Origin: Gemmatimonadota bacterium
GTDB taxonomy: Bacteria > Gemmatimonadota > Gemmatimonadetes > Gemmatimonadales > Gemmatimonadaceae
Direction of reading: 5' to 3'
DNA length: 18,000 nucleotides
Assembly: GCA_028287225.1 (NCBI GenBank)
Contig: JAQBPZ010000327.1
Location: 1 to 18,000, forward strand
The notes under the pieces are model-generated. The model ran no database searches and was not told where the DNA came from. It saw nothing but the letters and a program-made list of their open reading frames with translations. Position 1 is the stretch's first letter. Each line of letters opens with the position of its first letter. Below are positions 8,810 to 15,992 of the stretch, one piece after another. A program made the position numbers and the translations under genes.

Positions 8810-10444
8810 GTGACGAGCCGGCTCCGCGAGCTGAGCGCCGAAACCCGCGCGCTCGAAGCACGCCTCCGCCTCGGCGGCGGCAAGGACAGGATCGAGAAGC
8901 AGCACCAGCAGGGCAAGCTCTCGGCACGCGAGCGCGTGGAGGGGCTGCTCGACGCCGGCTCCCGCTTCATCGAGCTGGGACTGCTCGTCGCGTACGACCA
9001 GTACGACGGCCAGGCGCCCGGCGCCGGCGTCGTCACCGGGCTGGGGCTCGTGCATGGCCGCCCGGTGATCGTCGTCGCCAACGACGCCACGGTGAAGGCG
9101 GGGTCATGGTGGCCGGAGACCATCAAGAAGATCCTGCGCGCGCAGGAGGCGGCCATGCGGTGCCGCATCCCCATCGTCTACCTCGTGGACTCCGCCGGCG
9201 TGAACCTCCCCTACCAGGGCGGGGTCTTTCCGGGGCAGTACGGCGCGAGCCGGATCTTCTACTACAACTCCATCATGCGGCGGTACCTGCGGATCCCGCA
9301 GCTCGCCGCCGTGATGGGCCAGTGCATCGCGGGGGGCGCGTACCTGCCGGCGCTCTCGGACCTCATCGTGATGGTGAAGGGATCGTCCTTCATGGGCCTG
9401 GGCGGCCCGAACCTCGTCAAGGGCGCCACGGGACAGTCCATCGACGGCGAGACCCTCGGCGGCGCGGTGACGCACACGCAGGTGAGCGGCGTGGCGCATT
9501 ACGCGGTGGACGACGACCGCGCCTGCCTGGAGAAGCTCCGCGAGCTGATCTTCGCGATCCCGAGGAGCGGGCAGCCGGCGGGTCCGCTCGTCGGCGCCGG
9601 CGGCGATGGTCCCGTGTCGCCGGCACCCGCGCCGCGTGCCGACGCGCTCTACGATCTGCTGCCCTCGGATCATCGCATGTCGTACGACATGCATCGCGTG
9701 CTCGAGGTCCTGGTGGACGACGGCAAGCTCGTGGAGTTCCAGGAGCACCTCGCACGCGAGATGATCTGCGGCGACGCGCGCATCGACGGGATCCCGGTCG
9801 GCGTGATCGCGAACCAGCGCGGTCTCATCAAGGGACGCCCCGGCGAGAAGCCCCGCTTCGGCGGCATCCTCTACGCCGAGAGCGCGGAGAAGGTGGCGTA
9901 CTTCATCGAGCGCTGCGACCGCCAGGGCATCCCGCTGCTGTTCGTGCAGGACGTCTCGGGCTTCATGGTCGGCCCCGAGTCCGAGCACGCGGGCGTGATC
10001 CGTTCCGGCGCACGCTTCGTGGAGGCCATGGCCACCGCGCGCGTGCCGAAGCTGGTGCTCACGGTGAACCATGCCTCCGGCGCGGGCTACTACGCCATGG
10101 CGGGGCAGGGGTTCGATCCGGACTTCATCTTCTCGTGGCCCACCGGCCGCATGGCCGTGATGGAGGGCGAGAGCGCGGTGCAGGCGGTGCACGGGCCGGC
10201 CATCGCGAAGGCCGCCGCCGAGAAGCGCCCGCTCGATCCGGAGATCCAGAAGGCCGTGGACGAGATGCGCGCCGACTACGAGGCACAGCTCGACGCGCGC
10301 TACGCCGGCGCCCGCGGCTTCATCGATGCCATCGTGTATCCGGAGGAGACGCGGGAGGTGATCTCGCTCGCCCTCCGCGCCTCCCTGTCCAATCCGGGCC
10401 CCCACCTCGGGCCCTTCGTTCTTCCCGCACACCCCGACGCATGA
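8810..10444 (+). CDS. Acyl-CoA carboxylase carboxyltransferase subunit (methylcrotonyl/geranyl-CoA type)
   Basis: This 544-residue biotin-dependent carboxyltransferase transfers CO2 from carboxybiotin to an acyl-CoA. The N-terminal half has IPIVYLVDSAGVNLPYQGG, CIAGGAYLPALSD and FMGLGGPNLVKGATGQ. The C-terminal half has FGGILYAESAEKVAYFIE, PLLFVQDVSGFMVGPE, GAGYYAMAGQ and SWPTGRMAVMEGESA. The spacing and the LGGPxLVKxATG block resemble methylcrotonyl- and geranyl-CoA carboxylase beta subunits (LiuB/AtuC) more than propionyl-CoA carboxylase. A short GRPGEKPRF stretch before GGILY looks longer than in typical LiuB. No biotin carboxylase or biotin carrier gene is in the window, so its partner must be elsewhere. 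A GcdA-like decarboxylase role is less likely but possible. The stop overlaps the next ATG (ATGA). Confidence 0.9.
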   Translation: MTSRLRELSAETRALEARLRLGGGKDRIEKQHQQGKLSARERVEGLLDAGSRFIELGLLVAYDQYDGQAPGAGVVTGLGLVHGRPVIVVANDATVKAGSWWPETIKKILRAQEAAMRCRIPIVYLVDSAGVNLPYQGGVFPGQYGASRIFYYNSIMRRYLRIPQLAAVMGQCIAGGAYLPALSDLIVMVKGSSFMGLGGPNLVKGATGQSIDGETLGGAVTHTQVSGVAHYAVDDDRACLEKLRELIFAIPRSGQPAGPLVGAGGDGPVSPAPAPRADALYDLLPSDHRMSYDMHRVLEVLVDDGKLVEFQEHLAREMICGDARIDGIPVGVIANQRGLIKGRPGEKPRFGGILYAESAEKVAYFIERCDRQGIPLLFVQDVSGFMVGPESEHAGVIRSGARFVEAMATARVPKLVLTVNHASGAGYYAMAGQGFDPDFIFSWPTGRMAVMEGESAVQAVHGPAIAKAAAEKRPLDPEIQKAVDEMRADYEAQLDARYAGARGFIDAIVYPEETREVISLALRASLSNPGPHLGPFVLPAHPDA

Positions 10445-11826
10445 GCAGCAGCACGACCAAGGACAGCAATCGCGTCGTTCGCGTCGCCTCCGGCCAGGGT
10501 TTCTGGGGCGACTGGCTGGACGCACCGCGCCGCCAGGTGGAAGGCGGCCAGGTCGACTACCTCATGCTCGACTATCTCGCCGAGGTCACGATGTCCATTC
10601 TGCAGAAGCAGAAGGAGCGTGATCCGCAGATGGGCTACGCGCGCGACTTCATCGGCGCCATGGAGAGCGTGCTGCCGGCCGTCGTGGAGCGCGGGGTCAA
10701 GGTGATCGCCAACGCGGGCGGCGTGAACCCGGTCGCGTGCGCGCATGCCGTGCACGACGTCGCGCGCAAGGCGGGCGCCGCGGGCAAGCTGAAGATCGGC
10801 GTCGTCACCGGCGACGACCTGCTGCCGCGCATCGACGAGCTGATCGCCTCGGGCCACCCGCTCACGCACATGGAGACGGGCGCGCCGCTCAGCACCGTGC
10901 GGGACCGCGTGCTCTCGGCGAACGCGTACATCGGGTCCACGCCGATCGTGGAAGCGCTGGCGCGCGGCGCCAACGTCGTCGTCACCGGGCGCTCCACCGA
11001 CACCGCGCTCACCATGGCGCCGCTCCGCCACGAGTTCGGGTGGGCCGCCGACGACTGGGACCGCCTCGCGGCCGGCATCATCGCGGGACACATCATCGAG
11101 TGCGGTGCCCAGTGCTCGGGAGGCAACTGCCTCTACGACTGGCGCAACATCCCCGACCTCGCGAACATCGGCTACCCGATCGTGGAGGCCACGGCCGACG
11201 GCACCTTCACCGTGGTGAAGCACCCGAACACCGGTGGGCGGATCAACGTGCCCTCGGTGACCGAGCAGTGCGTGTACGAGATGGGCGACCCGAACAGCTA
11301 CATCACCCCCGACGTCGTCGCCGACTTCACCACCATCCATCTCGAGGACGACGGCGAGAACCGCGTGCGCGTCTTCGGCATCAAGGGCCGCCCCGCCACC
11401 GACAAGCTCAAGGTCTCCATCGCCTACCGTTCCGGCTACAAGGCCGTGGGCACGCTGCTCTACGCCTGGCCCGACGCGCTCGAGAAGGCGCAGCTCGCCG
11501 ACCGCGTCCTCCGCGAGCGGCTCGACGCCATGGGACTCAAGTTCGACAAGGTGCTCACCGAGTTCGTCGGCGTGTCGTCCGCACACGGACCGCTCACGCC
11601 GCACGTCGGCGAGGCGCCGGAGGTGCAGCTTCGTATTGGAGTACGTTCAACCGAGCGCAGCTCGGTTGAACGTTTCACGCGCGAGATCGCCCCGCTGGTG
11701 CTCAACGGACCGCCGAGCGTCACCGGATTCGCCGGCGGCCGCCCGAAGGTGGAGGAGATCGTGGCCTACTGGCCCGCCCTCGTGGACAAGACGGTGGTGC
11801 AGACCCGCGTCGAGGTGCTCTCGTGA
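10441..11826 (+). CDS. AtuA-family (DUF1446) protein, main domain
   Basis: This 461-residue DUF1446 protein is related to the N-terminal domain of AtuA, a protein needed for acyclic terpene (citronellol/geraniol) use in Pseudomonas whose exact reaction is not established. Family blocks seen are ASGQGFWGDWLDAP, VDYLMLDYLAEVTMS, NAGGVNPVACA, KIGVVTGDDL, VTGRSTDTALTMAPLRHEF and GHIIECGAQCSGGN. The C-terminal AtuA domain is not fused but is encoded by the next ORF. The ATG overlaps the carboxyltransferase stop (ATGA), and the stop overlaps the next start (GTGA). Codons 11634-11677 contain a perfect palindrome and use att, gga, gta, tca, gtt and gaa, unlike the rest of the gene. Confidence 0.88.
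   Translation: MSSSTTKDSNRVVRVASGQGFWGDWLDAPRRQVEGGQVDYLMLDYLAEVTMSILQKQKERDPQMGYARDFIGAMESVLPAVVERGVKVIANAGGVNPVACAHAVHDVARKAGAAGKLKIGVVTGDDLLPRIDELIASGHPLTHMETGAPLSTVRDRVLSANAYIGSTPIVEALARGANVVVTGRSTDTALTMAPLRHEFGWAADDWDRLAAGIIAGHIIECGAQCSGGNCLYDWRNIPDLANIGYPIVEATADGTFTVVKHPNTGGRINVPSVTEQCVYEMGDPNSYITPDVVADFTTIHLEDDGENRVRVFGIKGRPATDKLKVSIAYRSGYKAVGTLLYAWPDALEKAQLADRVLRERLDAMGLKFDKVLTEFVGVSSAHGPLTPHVGEAPEVQLRIGVRSTERSSVERFTREIAPLVLNGPPSVTGFAGGRPKVEEIVAYWPALVDKTVVQTRVEVLS
11643..11673. repeat. Perfect 14-bp inverted repeat with 3-nt loop inside the AtuA gene
   Basis: Arm 11643-11656 (acgttcaaccgagc) and arm 11660-11673 (gctcggttgaacgt) are exact reverse complements around gca. The repeat lies in frame and encodes the VRSTERSSVER segment, in a position where AtuA relatives have a similarly long stretch, so it appears to replace rather than lengthen the protein. 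Its AT content and codon choice differ from the surroundings. Confidence 0.85.
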
Positions 11827-12182
11827 AGGTACGCCTGCTGGACCTCGCGCACGCCCGTTCCGGCGACAAGGGCGACATGGCCAACGTCGGCGTCATCGCC
11901 CTCAGGCCGGAATGGTATCCGCTCCTCGTGGAGCACCTGACCCTCGCCCGCGTGAAGCAGCACTTCGCCGGTGTCATCACCGGCGACGTGCAGCGCTACG
12001 AGCTGCCCAACCTCAGGGCGATCAACTTCCTCCTGCAGGGCGCCCTCGACGGCGGCGGCACGATGTCGCTCAAGATGGACGCGCAGGGCAAGGTGTTCTC
12101 CACCGCGATGCTGCGCATGGTGCTCGACGTGCCGGACGAGCAGGCGCGCACGCTCGGCCTGCCGCCCGCGCCGACGCCGTGA
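11823..12182 (+). CDS. AtuA C-terminal-domain protein (stand-alone)
   Basis: This 119-residue protein matches the C-terminal domain of AtuA-type proteins. It opens with LLDLAHARSGDKGDMANVGV, the recognisable block of that domain, and contains VQRYELPNLRAINFLLQGAL and GGGTMSLKMDAQGK. In Pseudomonas AtuA the equivalent domain is fused to DUF1446; here it is a separate ORF. The GTG start overlaps the DUF1446 stop (GTGA), so the two pieces are probably made in similar amounts and form a complex. This looks like a natural split rather than a frameshift: both ends have intact family boundaries, and the overlap follows the same GTGA pattern as other junctions in the window. The stop overlaps the next GTG start in the same way. 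Confidence 0.85.
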   Translation: MKVRLLDLAHARSGDKGDMANVGVIALRPEWYPLLVEHLTLARVKQHFAGVITGDVQRYELPNLRAINFLLQGALDGGGTMSLKMDAQGKVFSTAMLRMVLDVPDEQARTLGLPPAPTP

Positions 12183-12952
12183 CCGCACGCATTCGCCTCC
12201 TGCGTGACGGGGCGATCGGGCGCATCATCCTGGCGCGCCCCGAGAAGCGGAACGCGCTGGACCGCCAGACGGCCGACGAGCTGTTCGCCGCGCTCGCGCA
12301 GTTCGAGTCCGACCCGGCCTGCCGCGTGATCCACCTCGGCGCCGAGGGGGAGGACTTCTGCGCGGGTGCGGACCTCGGCGAGCTCGCGCGCGACGCGGGC
12401 GCCGGGAGCGACGCGCACCGCGCCGATGCGGAGGCCCTGGGCCGCGTGCTGCTCGCCATTCGCGCCCTCATGAAGCCGGTGGTGTGCACGGTCCGCGGCC
12501 GCGCGATCGCCGGCGGCGCCGGGCTCGCCCTCGCCTGCGACCTGGTGCTGGCGCACGAGGGCGCGGAGCTCGGCTTTCCCGAGGTGCGCCTTGGCTTCGT
12601 GCCCGCCATGCTGATGACCATGCTCCGGCGCGCGGTTGGCGAGAAGCACGCCGCGGACCTCGTGCTCACCGGTCGCATCGTCAGCGCTGAAGAAGCAGAG
12701 CATGTCGGGCTCGTGAGCCGCGTGGTCCCCGCCGCCTCGTTCGACGAGGAGATCAACGCCACGCTCGAGCAGATCAGCCGCTCGCCGGCCACCGCCCTCG
12801 CGCTCACGAAGTGGCTGTTCTACAAGCTCGACTCCCTGAGCTTCGAGGACGGCATCGCCGCCGGCGTGGTGACGAACGTGGAGGCACGCGGCACTGACGA
12901 CTTCAAGGCCGCGGTGCTGCGCTTCACCGACAACCGGCGGCCCCCCGAATGA
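12179..12952 (+). CDS. Enoyl-CoA hydratase/isomerase family protein, LiuC/AtuE-like
   Basis: This 257-residue crotonase-fold protein has oxyanion-hole segments at EDFCAGADL (58-66) and AIAGGAGLALACD (109-121). Of the two catalytic glutamates of rat enoyl-CoA hydratase, the Glu164 equivalent is kept as Glu135 (GFPEVRLGFVPAM), but the Glu144 position is Gly115. The combination GGAxGL plus PEVRxGxxPAM resembles the methylglutaconyl-CoA (LiuC) and isohexenylglutaconyl-CoA (AtuE) hydratases of Pseudomonas. This fits a hydration step after the neighbouring carboxyltransferase. The exact substrate is inferred. GTG overlaps the preceding stop (GTGA) and the stop overlaps the next ATG (ATGA). Confidence 0.88.
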   Translation: MTARIRLLRDGAIGRIILARPEKRNALDRQTADELFAALAQFESDPACRVIHLGAEGEDFCAGADLGELARDAGAGSDAHRADAEALGRVLLAIRALMKPVVCTVRGRAIAGGAGLALACDLVLAHEGAELGFPEVRLGFVPAMLMTMLRRAVGEKHAADLVLTGRIVSAEEAEHVGLVSRVVPAASFDEEINATLEQISRSPATALALTKWLFYKLDSLSFEDGIAAGVVTNVEARGTDDFKAAVLRFTDNRRPPE

Positions 12953-13134
12953 CACGCGTGCTCGCCGCTCGGCTCGTGCTCACCCTCACCGCGGTGATCA
13001 CCTGGGGCTACGGCTACCGGTACGACGACGCCAGAATCCGCCTGGCCGCCATCCTGATTCTCGTCGTGTCGCTCCTGCTGCGCTTCGTCCCCCCGCGGTG
13101 GCTCGGGGACGACGATCCACCGCCGCGCGACTGA
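12949..13134 (+). CDS. Small membrane protein, 61 residues, unknown function
   Basis: I do not recognise this protein. It shows a hydrophobic N-terminal helix (about residues 4-20, ending WGYGYRYDD) and a second one (about 31-47, LAAILILVVSLLLRFV), followed by a polar, proline/aspartate-rich tail. It is thus a likely two-helix hairpin in the inner membrane, with both ends on the same side. The ATG overlaps the hydratase stop (ATGA), the same coupling used through the whole cluster, which supports it being a real gene. It is the last gene before the repeat-rich intergenic region. Confidence 0.65.
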   Translation: MTRVLAARLVLTLTAVITWGYGYRYDDARIRLAAILILVVSLLLRFVPPRWLGDDDPPPRD

Positions 13135-13142
13135 GCCGTTCA

Positions 13143-13196
13143 GCGTACGCGAACTTTCGCGACCCTTTGCTTTTTGGCGTACGCGAATCTTCGCGA
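13143..13196 (+). repeat. Tandem pair of a 20-base unit
   Basis: 13143-13162 and 13177-13196 match at 18 of 20 bases (gcgtacgcgaa then ct or tc then ttcgcga), separated by 14 bases that include a T-tract. Each begins with the self-complementary gcgtacgc and contains a cgcgaa/ttcgcg dyad. Confidence 0.75.
13148..13175 (+). terminator. Weak candidate intrinsic terminator after the small membrane protein
   Basis: A 5-bp stem (cgcga 13148-13152, tcgcg 13157-13161) with a 4-base loop is followed by CCCTTTGCTTTTT. The T-run is about 9 bases from the stem and the stem is short, so termination efficiency would be modest. Confidence 0.25.
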
Positions 13197-13338
13197 ATGG
13201 GTGGCGAATGCTCGCGAATGGGGAGGTTGGAGGCGCGCCGCCCGACCCGGTTTCGAGAGGAGTACCCACCGATCGTCGAATCCTGCGGTTGGGGATGAAT
13301 CGCGAGCATTCGCTGCCCATTCGCGGGAATTCAAGTAC
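13179..13338. repeat. Inverted-repeat element, copy A (upstream of U32 gene)
   Basis: Arms 13179-13217 and 13300-13338 are ungapped reverse complements at 32 of 39 positions. In RNA, four of the seven differences would be G-U wobbles. Core blocks are cgcgaatggg and gcgaatgctcgcga. A related but more diverged copy lies at about 15993-16118, after the U32 gene. Confidence 0.75.
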
Positions 13339-13384
13339 ACCACCCAGCAAAGAGCACCGCGAGAGACTGCAATCAGGGCCCCTA

Positions 13385-13405
13385 AAGCGTTAGATTTCAA
13401 CGCTT
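13385..13405 (+). promoter_or_regulatory. 7-bp hairpin directly abutting the U32 start codon
   Basis: aagcgtt (13385-13391) and aacgctt (13399-13405) pair perfectly around a 7-base loop, and the ATG begins at 13406. No Shine-Dalgarno sequence is visible. TAGATT (13392-adjacent, 13391-13396) could instead be a -10 element giving a leaderless or very short-leader transcript. The two readings are mutually exclusive in function. Confidence 0.4.
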
Positions 13406-15967
13406 ATGACGCGTCTCGCCACACCCGAACTTCTCGCCCCCGCCGGCTCGCTGGATGCCGTTCGCGCCGCGCTCGCCAACGGGGCCGATTCGGTGTACCT
13501 GGGCGCCGACCGGTTCAACGCGCGCGACGAGGGAGCCCAGCTCACCCTCGCCGAGGTCGGAGAGGCCTGCCGCCTGGCCCATGAGCGCGGGCGGCGCATC
13601 TACCTGACGCTCAACATCCTCCTCAAGCCGGCCGAGCTCGCCGACGCGCTCGTGTTCCTCGGCGCTGCCATCGACCTGGGCGTGGACGCGGCCATCGTGC
13701 AGGACATCGGCCTGGTTCGGCTGATCCAGCGCGTGTACCCGGGGTTCGAGATCCACGGGTCCACGCAGATGACGATCCACGACGTCAGCGGCGCCCGCGT
13801 GATGCAGGAGCTCGGCATCGAGCGCGTCGTGCTCGCCCGCGAGAACACCCTCGACGACATCCGGACCATCAAGTCGGCGGTTCCCGAGCTCGGGCTCGAG
13901 ACCTTCGTCCACGGGGCGCTCTGCATCTCGTACAGCGGCCAGTGCTACATGTCCGGCATGATCTCCGAGCGGAGCGCCAATCGTGGCTCCTGCGCGCAGT
14001 CGTGCCGCAAGGACTACGTGCTGGACGACGTGGACAAGCACCAGGAGCTCGACCGCGGCTTCCTCATCTCCGCCAAGGACCTCGCCGCCCACGACCACCT
14101 GGCGGAGATCGCCGAGGCCGGCGTGGGGTGCCTGAAGGTGGAGGGGCGCAAGAAGCGCCCGGAGTACGTGGCCACGGTCACCAACGGCTACCGCACCTTC
14201 CTGGACCGGATCGCCGCCGGCGAGCGCGCCGCGCCGCCCGCCGGTGAGGTGGAGCCGCTGGTGCAGATCTACAGCCGCGGCAACACCGGCGGCATGTACG
14301 GCGGCCGGCAGGGGCGCGGCTACATCACCCGCGAGCATCCGGACAACCGGGGGCGCGAGCTCGGCGTGGTGGTGAGCCAGACGCCTCGGGAGCTGGTGGT
14401 GGACGTGAGCGCCCCCCTGATGGTCGGCGACGGCCTGGGCTTCGAGACGCCGGACTCCCGCGGCGGCGCGACGGTGGGCTTCACGGTGACCGAGGTGCGC
14501 ACCATTGTGCCATCGGGCGGACCGCAAGGCGCCGCGGCACGAGGTGGAATGATCCGCCAGGTCATCACCCTGCCGTCCCGCGTGAGCGTGGGCGACGGGT
14601 GGCGCGTGGTGCGCTCGTCGGAGGCGGCGCTGCTGGAGCGCGCGCGCGCCAGCTACGCCGCGCTGCCCGCCACCATCCGCAAGCAATCCACCCGGCTCGA
14701 CGTGAAGCTGTTCGGCAGCGCCGGCGGGCCGCTCAAGGCGGTCTTCACCGCCGACGGGGAATCGGTCACCGTCCGGACCGACGTGAACCTCGCGCCCGCG
14801 TCGAAGCGCGCCCTCGACGCCCAGTCGCTGCGCGAACAGCTCGGCCGGCTCGGCGAGACGCCGTTCGTGCTCGCCAGCCTCGAGACCGCGGCGCTCGCGC
14901 CCGGCCTCTTCCTGCCGATCAGCGAGCTGAATCACCTCCGCCAGCAGGCAGTCGACGAGCTGATGATGCGACGCGACTGGGCGCGCGAGGCGGTCGCCGC
15001 CGAGCGTCGCGCGGTGATCGGCGAGGCGCTGCTGGTGCGCCATCCGGGCGAGGGCAGCGATGCCGATCCGGCGTACGGAGCGGGGAACGGCGCCGAACGC
15101 GCGGCGACACCGTACGACCTCGTCGCCTCCGTCTACACTCTCGACGATGCCCGGGCCGCCGCCGCTGCCGGTGCCACCACGGTGGTGCTCGACCCGTTCC
15201 TCCGGCACCCGACCCCGCCCGTCACGCGCGTGCGCGCCCTGGCCGACGAGCTCGCGGCCCAGGGCATCGCCTTCCGGCTGCGCACCCCGTCCATCGTGCG
15301 GCCCGAGGAGCGCAAGGTCGTGGACAAGTGGCTCCGGCTGAACATCCCGATGGTGAGCGGGCACCTGGGCCTGGTCGCGGAGCTCTCGCGCGAGGGCCGC
15401 GACGTGATCGCCGACTACGCCGTGAACTGCTTCAACCAGCATACGGCCGTGGAGCTGTTCCGGCTCGGCGCCCGCCGCGTGATGCTCTCCCTGGAGCTCA
15501 CCACCGACGAGCTGCTCGCCGTGTCCGCGCCGTGGGAAGGCGCGGGGTTCGACGTGTTCCTCTACGGCCGCCCGGAGGGGATGACCATCGAGCATTGCGT
15601 CCTTTCCGCCGCCTTTGACCGCACGCCGACCACCTGCCGCGATCTCTGCGTGCAGAAGCACACGAACGTCCAGCTCACGGATCCGGCGGGCTACACCTTC
15701 GCCGTCGCCACCGACTCCGCCTGCCGCAACCGGCTGCTGCACTCGCGGCCGGTGGAGGGCGGGGAATACCTGCCGCGGCTCTGGCGCGGCGGGCTGCGGA
15801 ACTACCACCTCGTGTTCAACGTGCCCGGCGACCCGATCGCGCAGGTGGTGTCCGGCTATCGCGCGATGCTCGAGGACCTCGCGCTCGGCGGCCGCGCCGC
15901 GGCGAACCCGGTGCGGGCCACGCTGGGCAACGTGTTCACGCGCGGCCACTTCGCGCGCGCCGTCTGA
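13406..15967 (+). CDS. Peptidase U32 family protein, probable RNA hydroxylation factor (RlhA/TrhP type)
   Basis: This 853-residue protein opens with LLAPAGSLDAVRAALANGADSVYLG, the U32 N-terminal block. The U32 signature ETFVHGALCISYSGQCYMSG is present, with Cys173, Cys180, Cys196 and Cys200 placed as in the RlhA/TrhP proteins, which use prephenate-dependent chemistry to hydroxylate rRNA or tRNA cytidine/uridine. The old 'collagenase/peptidase' label is not supported by visible protease residues. A middle region (about 290-530) is of DUF3656 type. The C-terminal third (about 560-850) looks like a second, degenerate U32 barrel: residues 666-705 (VIADYAVNCFNQHTAVELF) echo residues 114-150, and CRDLCVQKH gives further cysteines. 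The gene is monocistronic in appearance and has a hairpin touching its ATG. rRNA versus tRNA as target cannot be decided here. Confidence 0.88.
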   Translation: MTRLATPELLAPAGSLDAVRAALANGADSVYLGADRFNARDEGAQLTLAEVGEACRLAHERGRRIYLTLNILLKPAELADALVFLGAAIDLGVDAAIVQDIGLVRLIQRVYPGFEIHGSTQMTIHDVSGARVMQELGIERVVLARENTLDDIRTIKSAVPELGLETFVHGALCISYSGQCYMSGMISERSANRGSCAQSCRKDYVLDDVDKHQELDRGFLISAKDLAAHDHLAEIAEAGVGCLKVEGRKKRPEYVATVTNGYRTFLDRIAAGERAAPPAGEVEPLVQIYSRGNTGGMYGGRQGRGYITREHPDNRGRELGVVVSQTPRELVVDVSAPLMVGDGLGFETPDSRGGATVGFTVTEVRTIVPSGGPQGAAARGGMIRQVITLPSRVSVGDGWRVVRSSEAALLERARASYAALPATIRKQSTRLDVKLFGSAGGPLKAVFTADGESVTVRTDVNLAPASKRALDAQSLREQLGRLGETPFVLASLETAALAPGLFLPISELNHLRQQAVDELMMRRDWAREAVAAERRAVIGEALLVRHPGEGSDADPAYGAGNGAERAATPYDLVASVYTLDDARAAAAAGATTVVLDPFLRHPTPPVTRVRALADELAAQGIAFRLRTPSIVRPEERKVVDKWLRLNIPMVSGHLGLVAELSREGRDVIADYAVNCFNQHTAVELFRLGARRVMLSLELTTDELLAVSAPWEGAGFDVFLYGRPEGMTIEHCVLSAAFDRTPTTCRDLCVQKHTNVQLTDPAGYTFAVATDSACRNRLLHSRPVEGGEYLPRLWRGGLRNYHLVFNVPGDPIAQVVSGYRAMLEDLALGGRAAANPVRATLGNVFTRGHFARAV

Positions 15968-15992
15968 TCTCGCGTCGACCCGTGCCTTCCGT

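Larger units (their letters stand above)
13135..13405. other. 271-bp intergenic region with tandem and inverted repeats
   Basis: This gap lies between the catabolic cluster and the U32 gene. It holds a tandem pair of a 20-base unit, a T-tract after a short stem, a 39-base inverted repeat with an 82-base centre, and a hairpin touching the U32 ATG. Several short reading frames cross it (for example 13098-13298 and 13208-13393) but merely translate the repeats. Confidence 0.75.

Noticed and set aside
11643..11673. Intrinsic terminator within the AtuA gene
   Set aside because: The stem is strong, but no T-tract follows (gtttcacgcg), and downstream genes overlap in a coupled chain.
13143..13338. 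CRISPR-like array from repeated cgcgaat units
   Set aside because: Only two direct copies occur, with a 14-base gap. The other copies are inverted and degenerate, and no cas genes are nearby.
13098..13393. Short reading frames across the intergenic repeats (for example 13098-13298 and 13208-13393)
   Set aside because: Their translations are simply the repeated DNA read through (REW/ANS-like repeats), they overlap each other in several frames, and none has a supporting start context.
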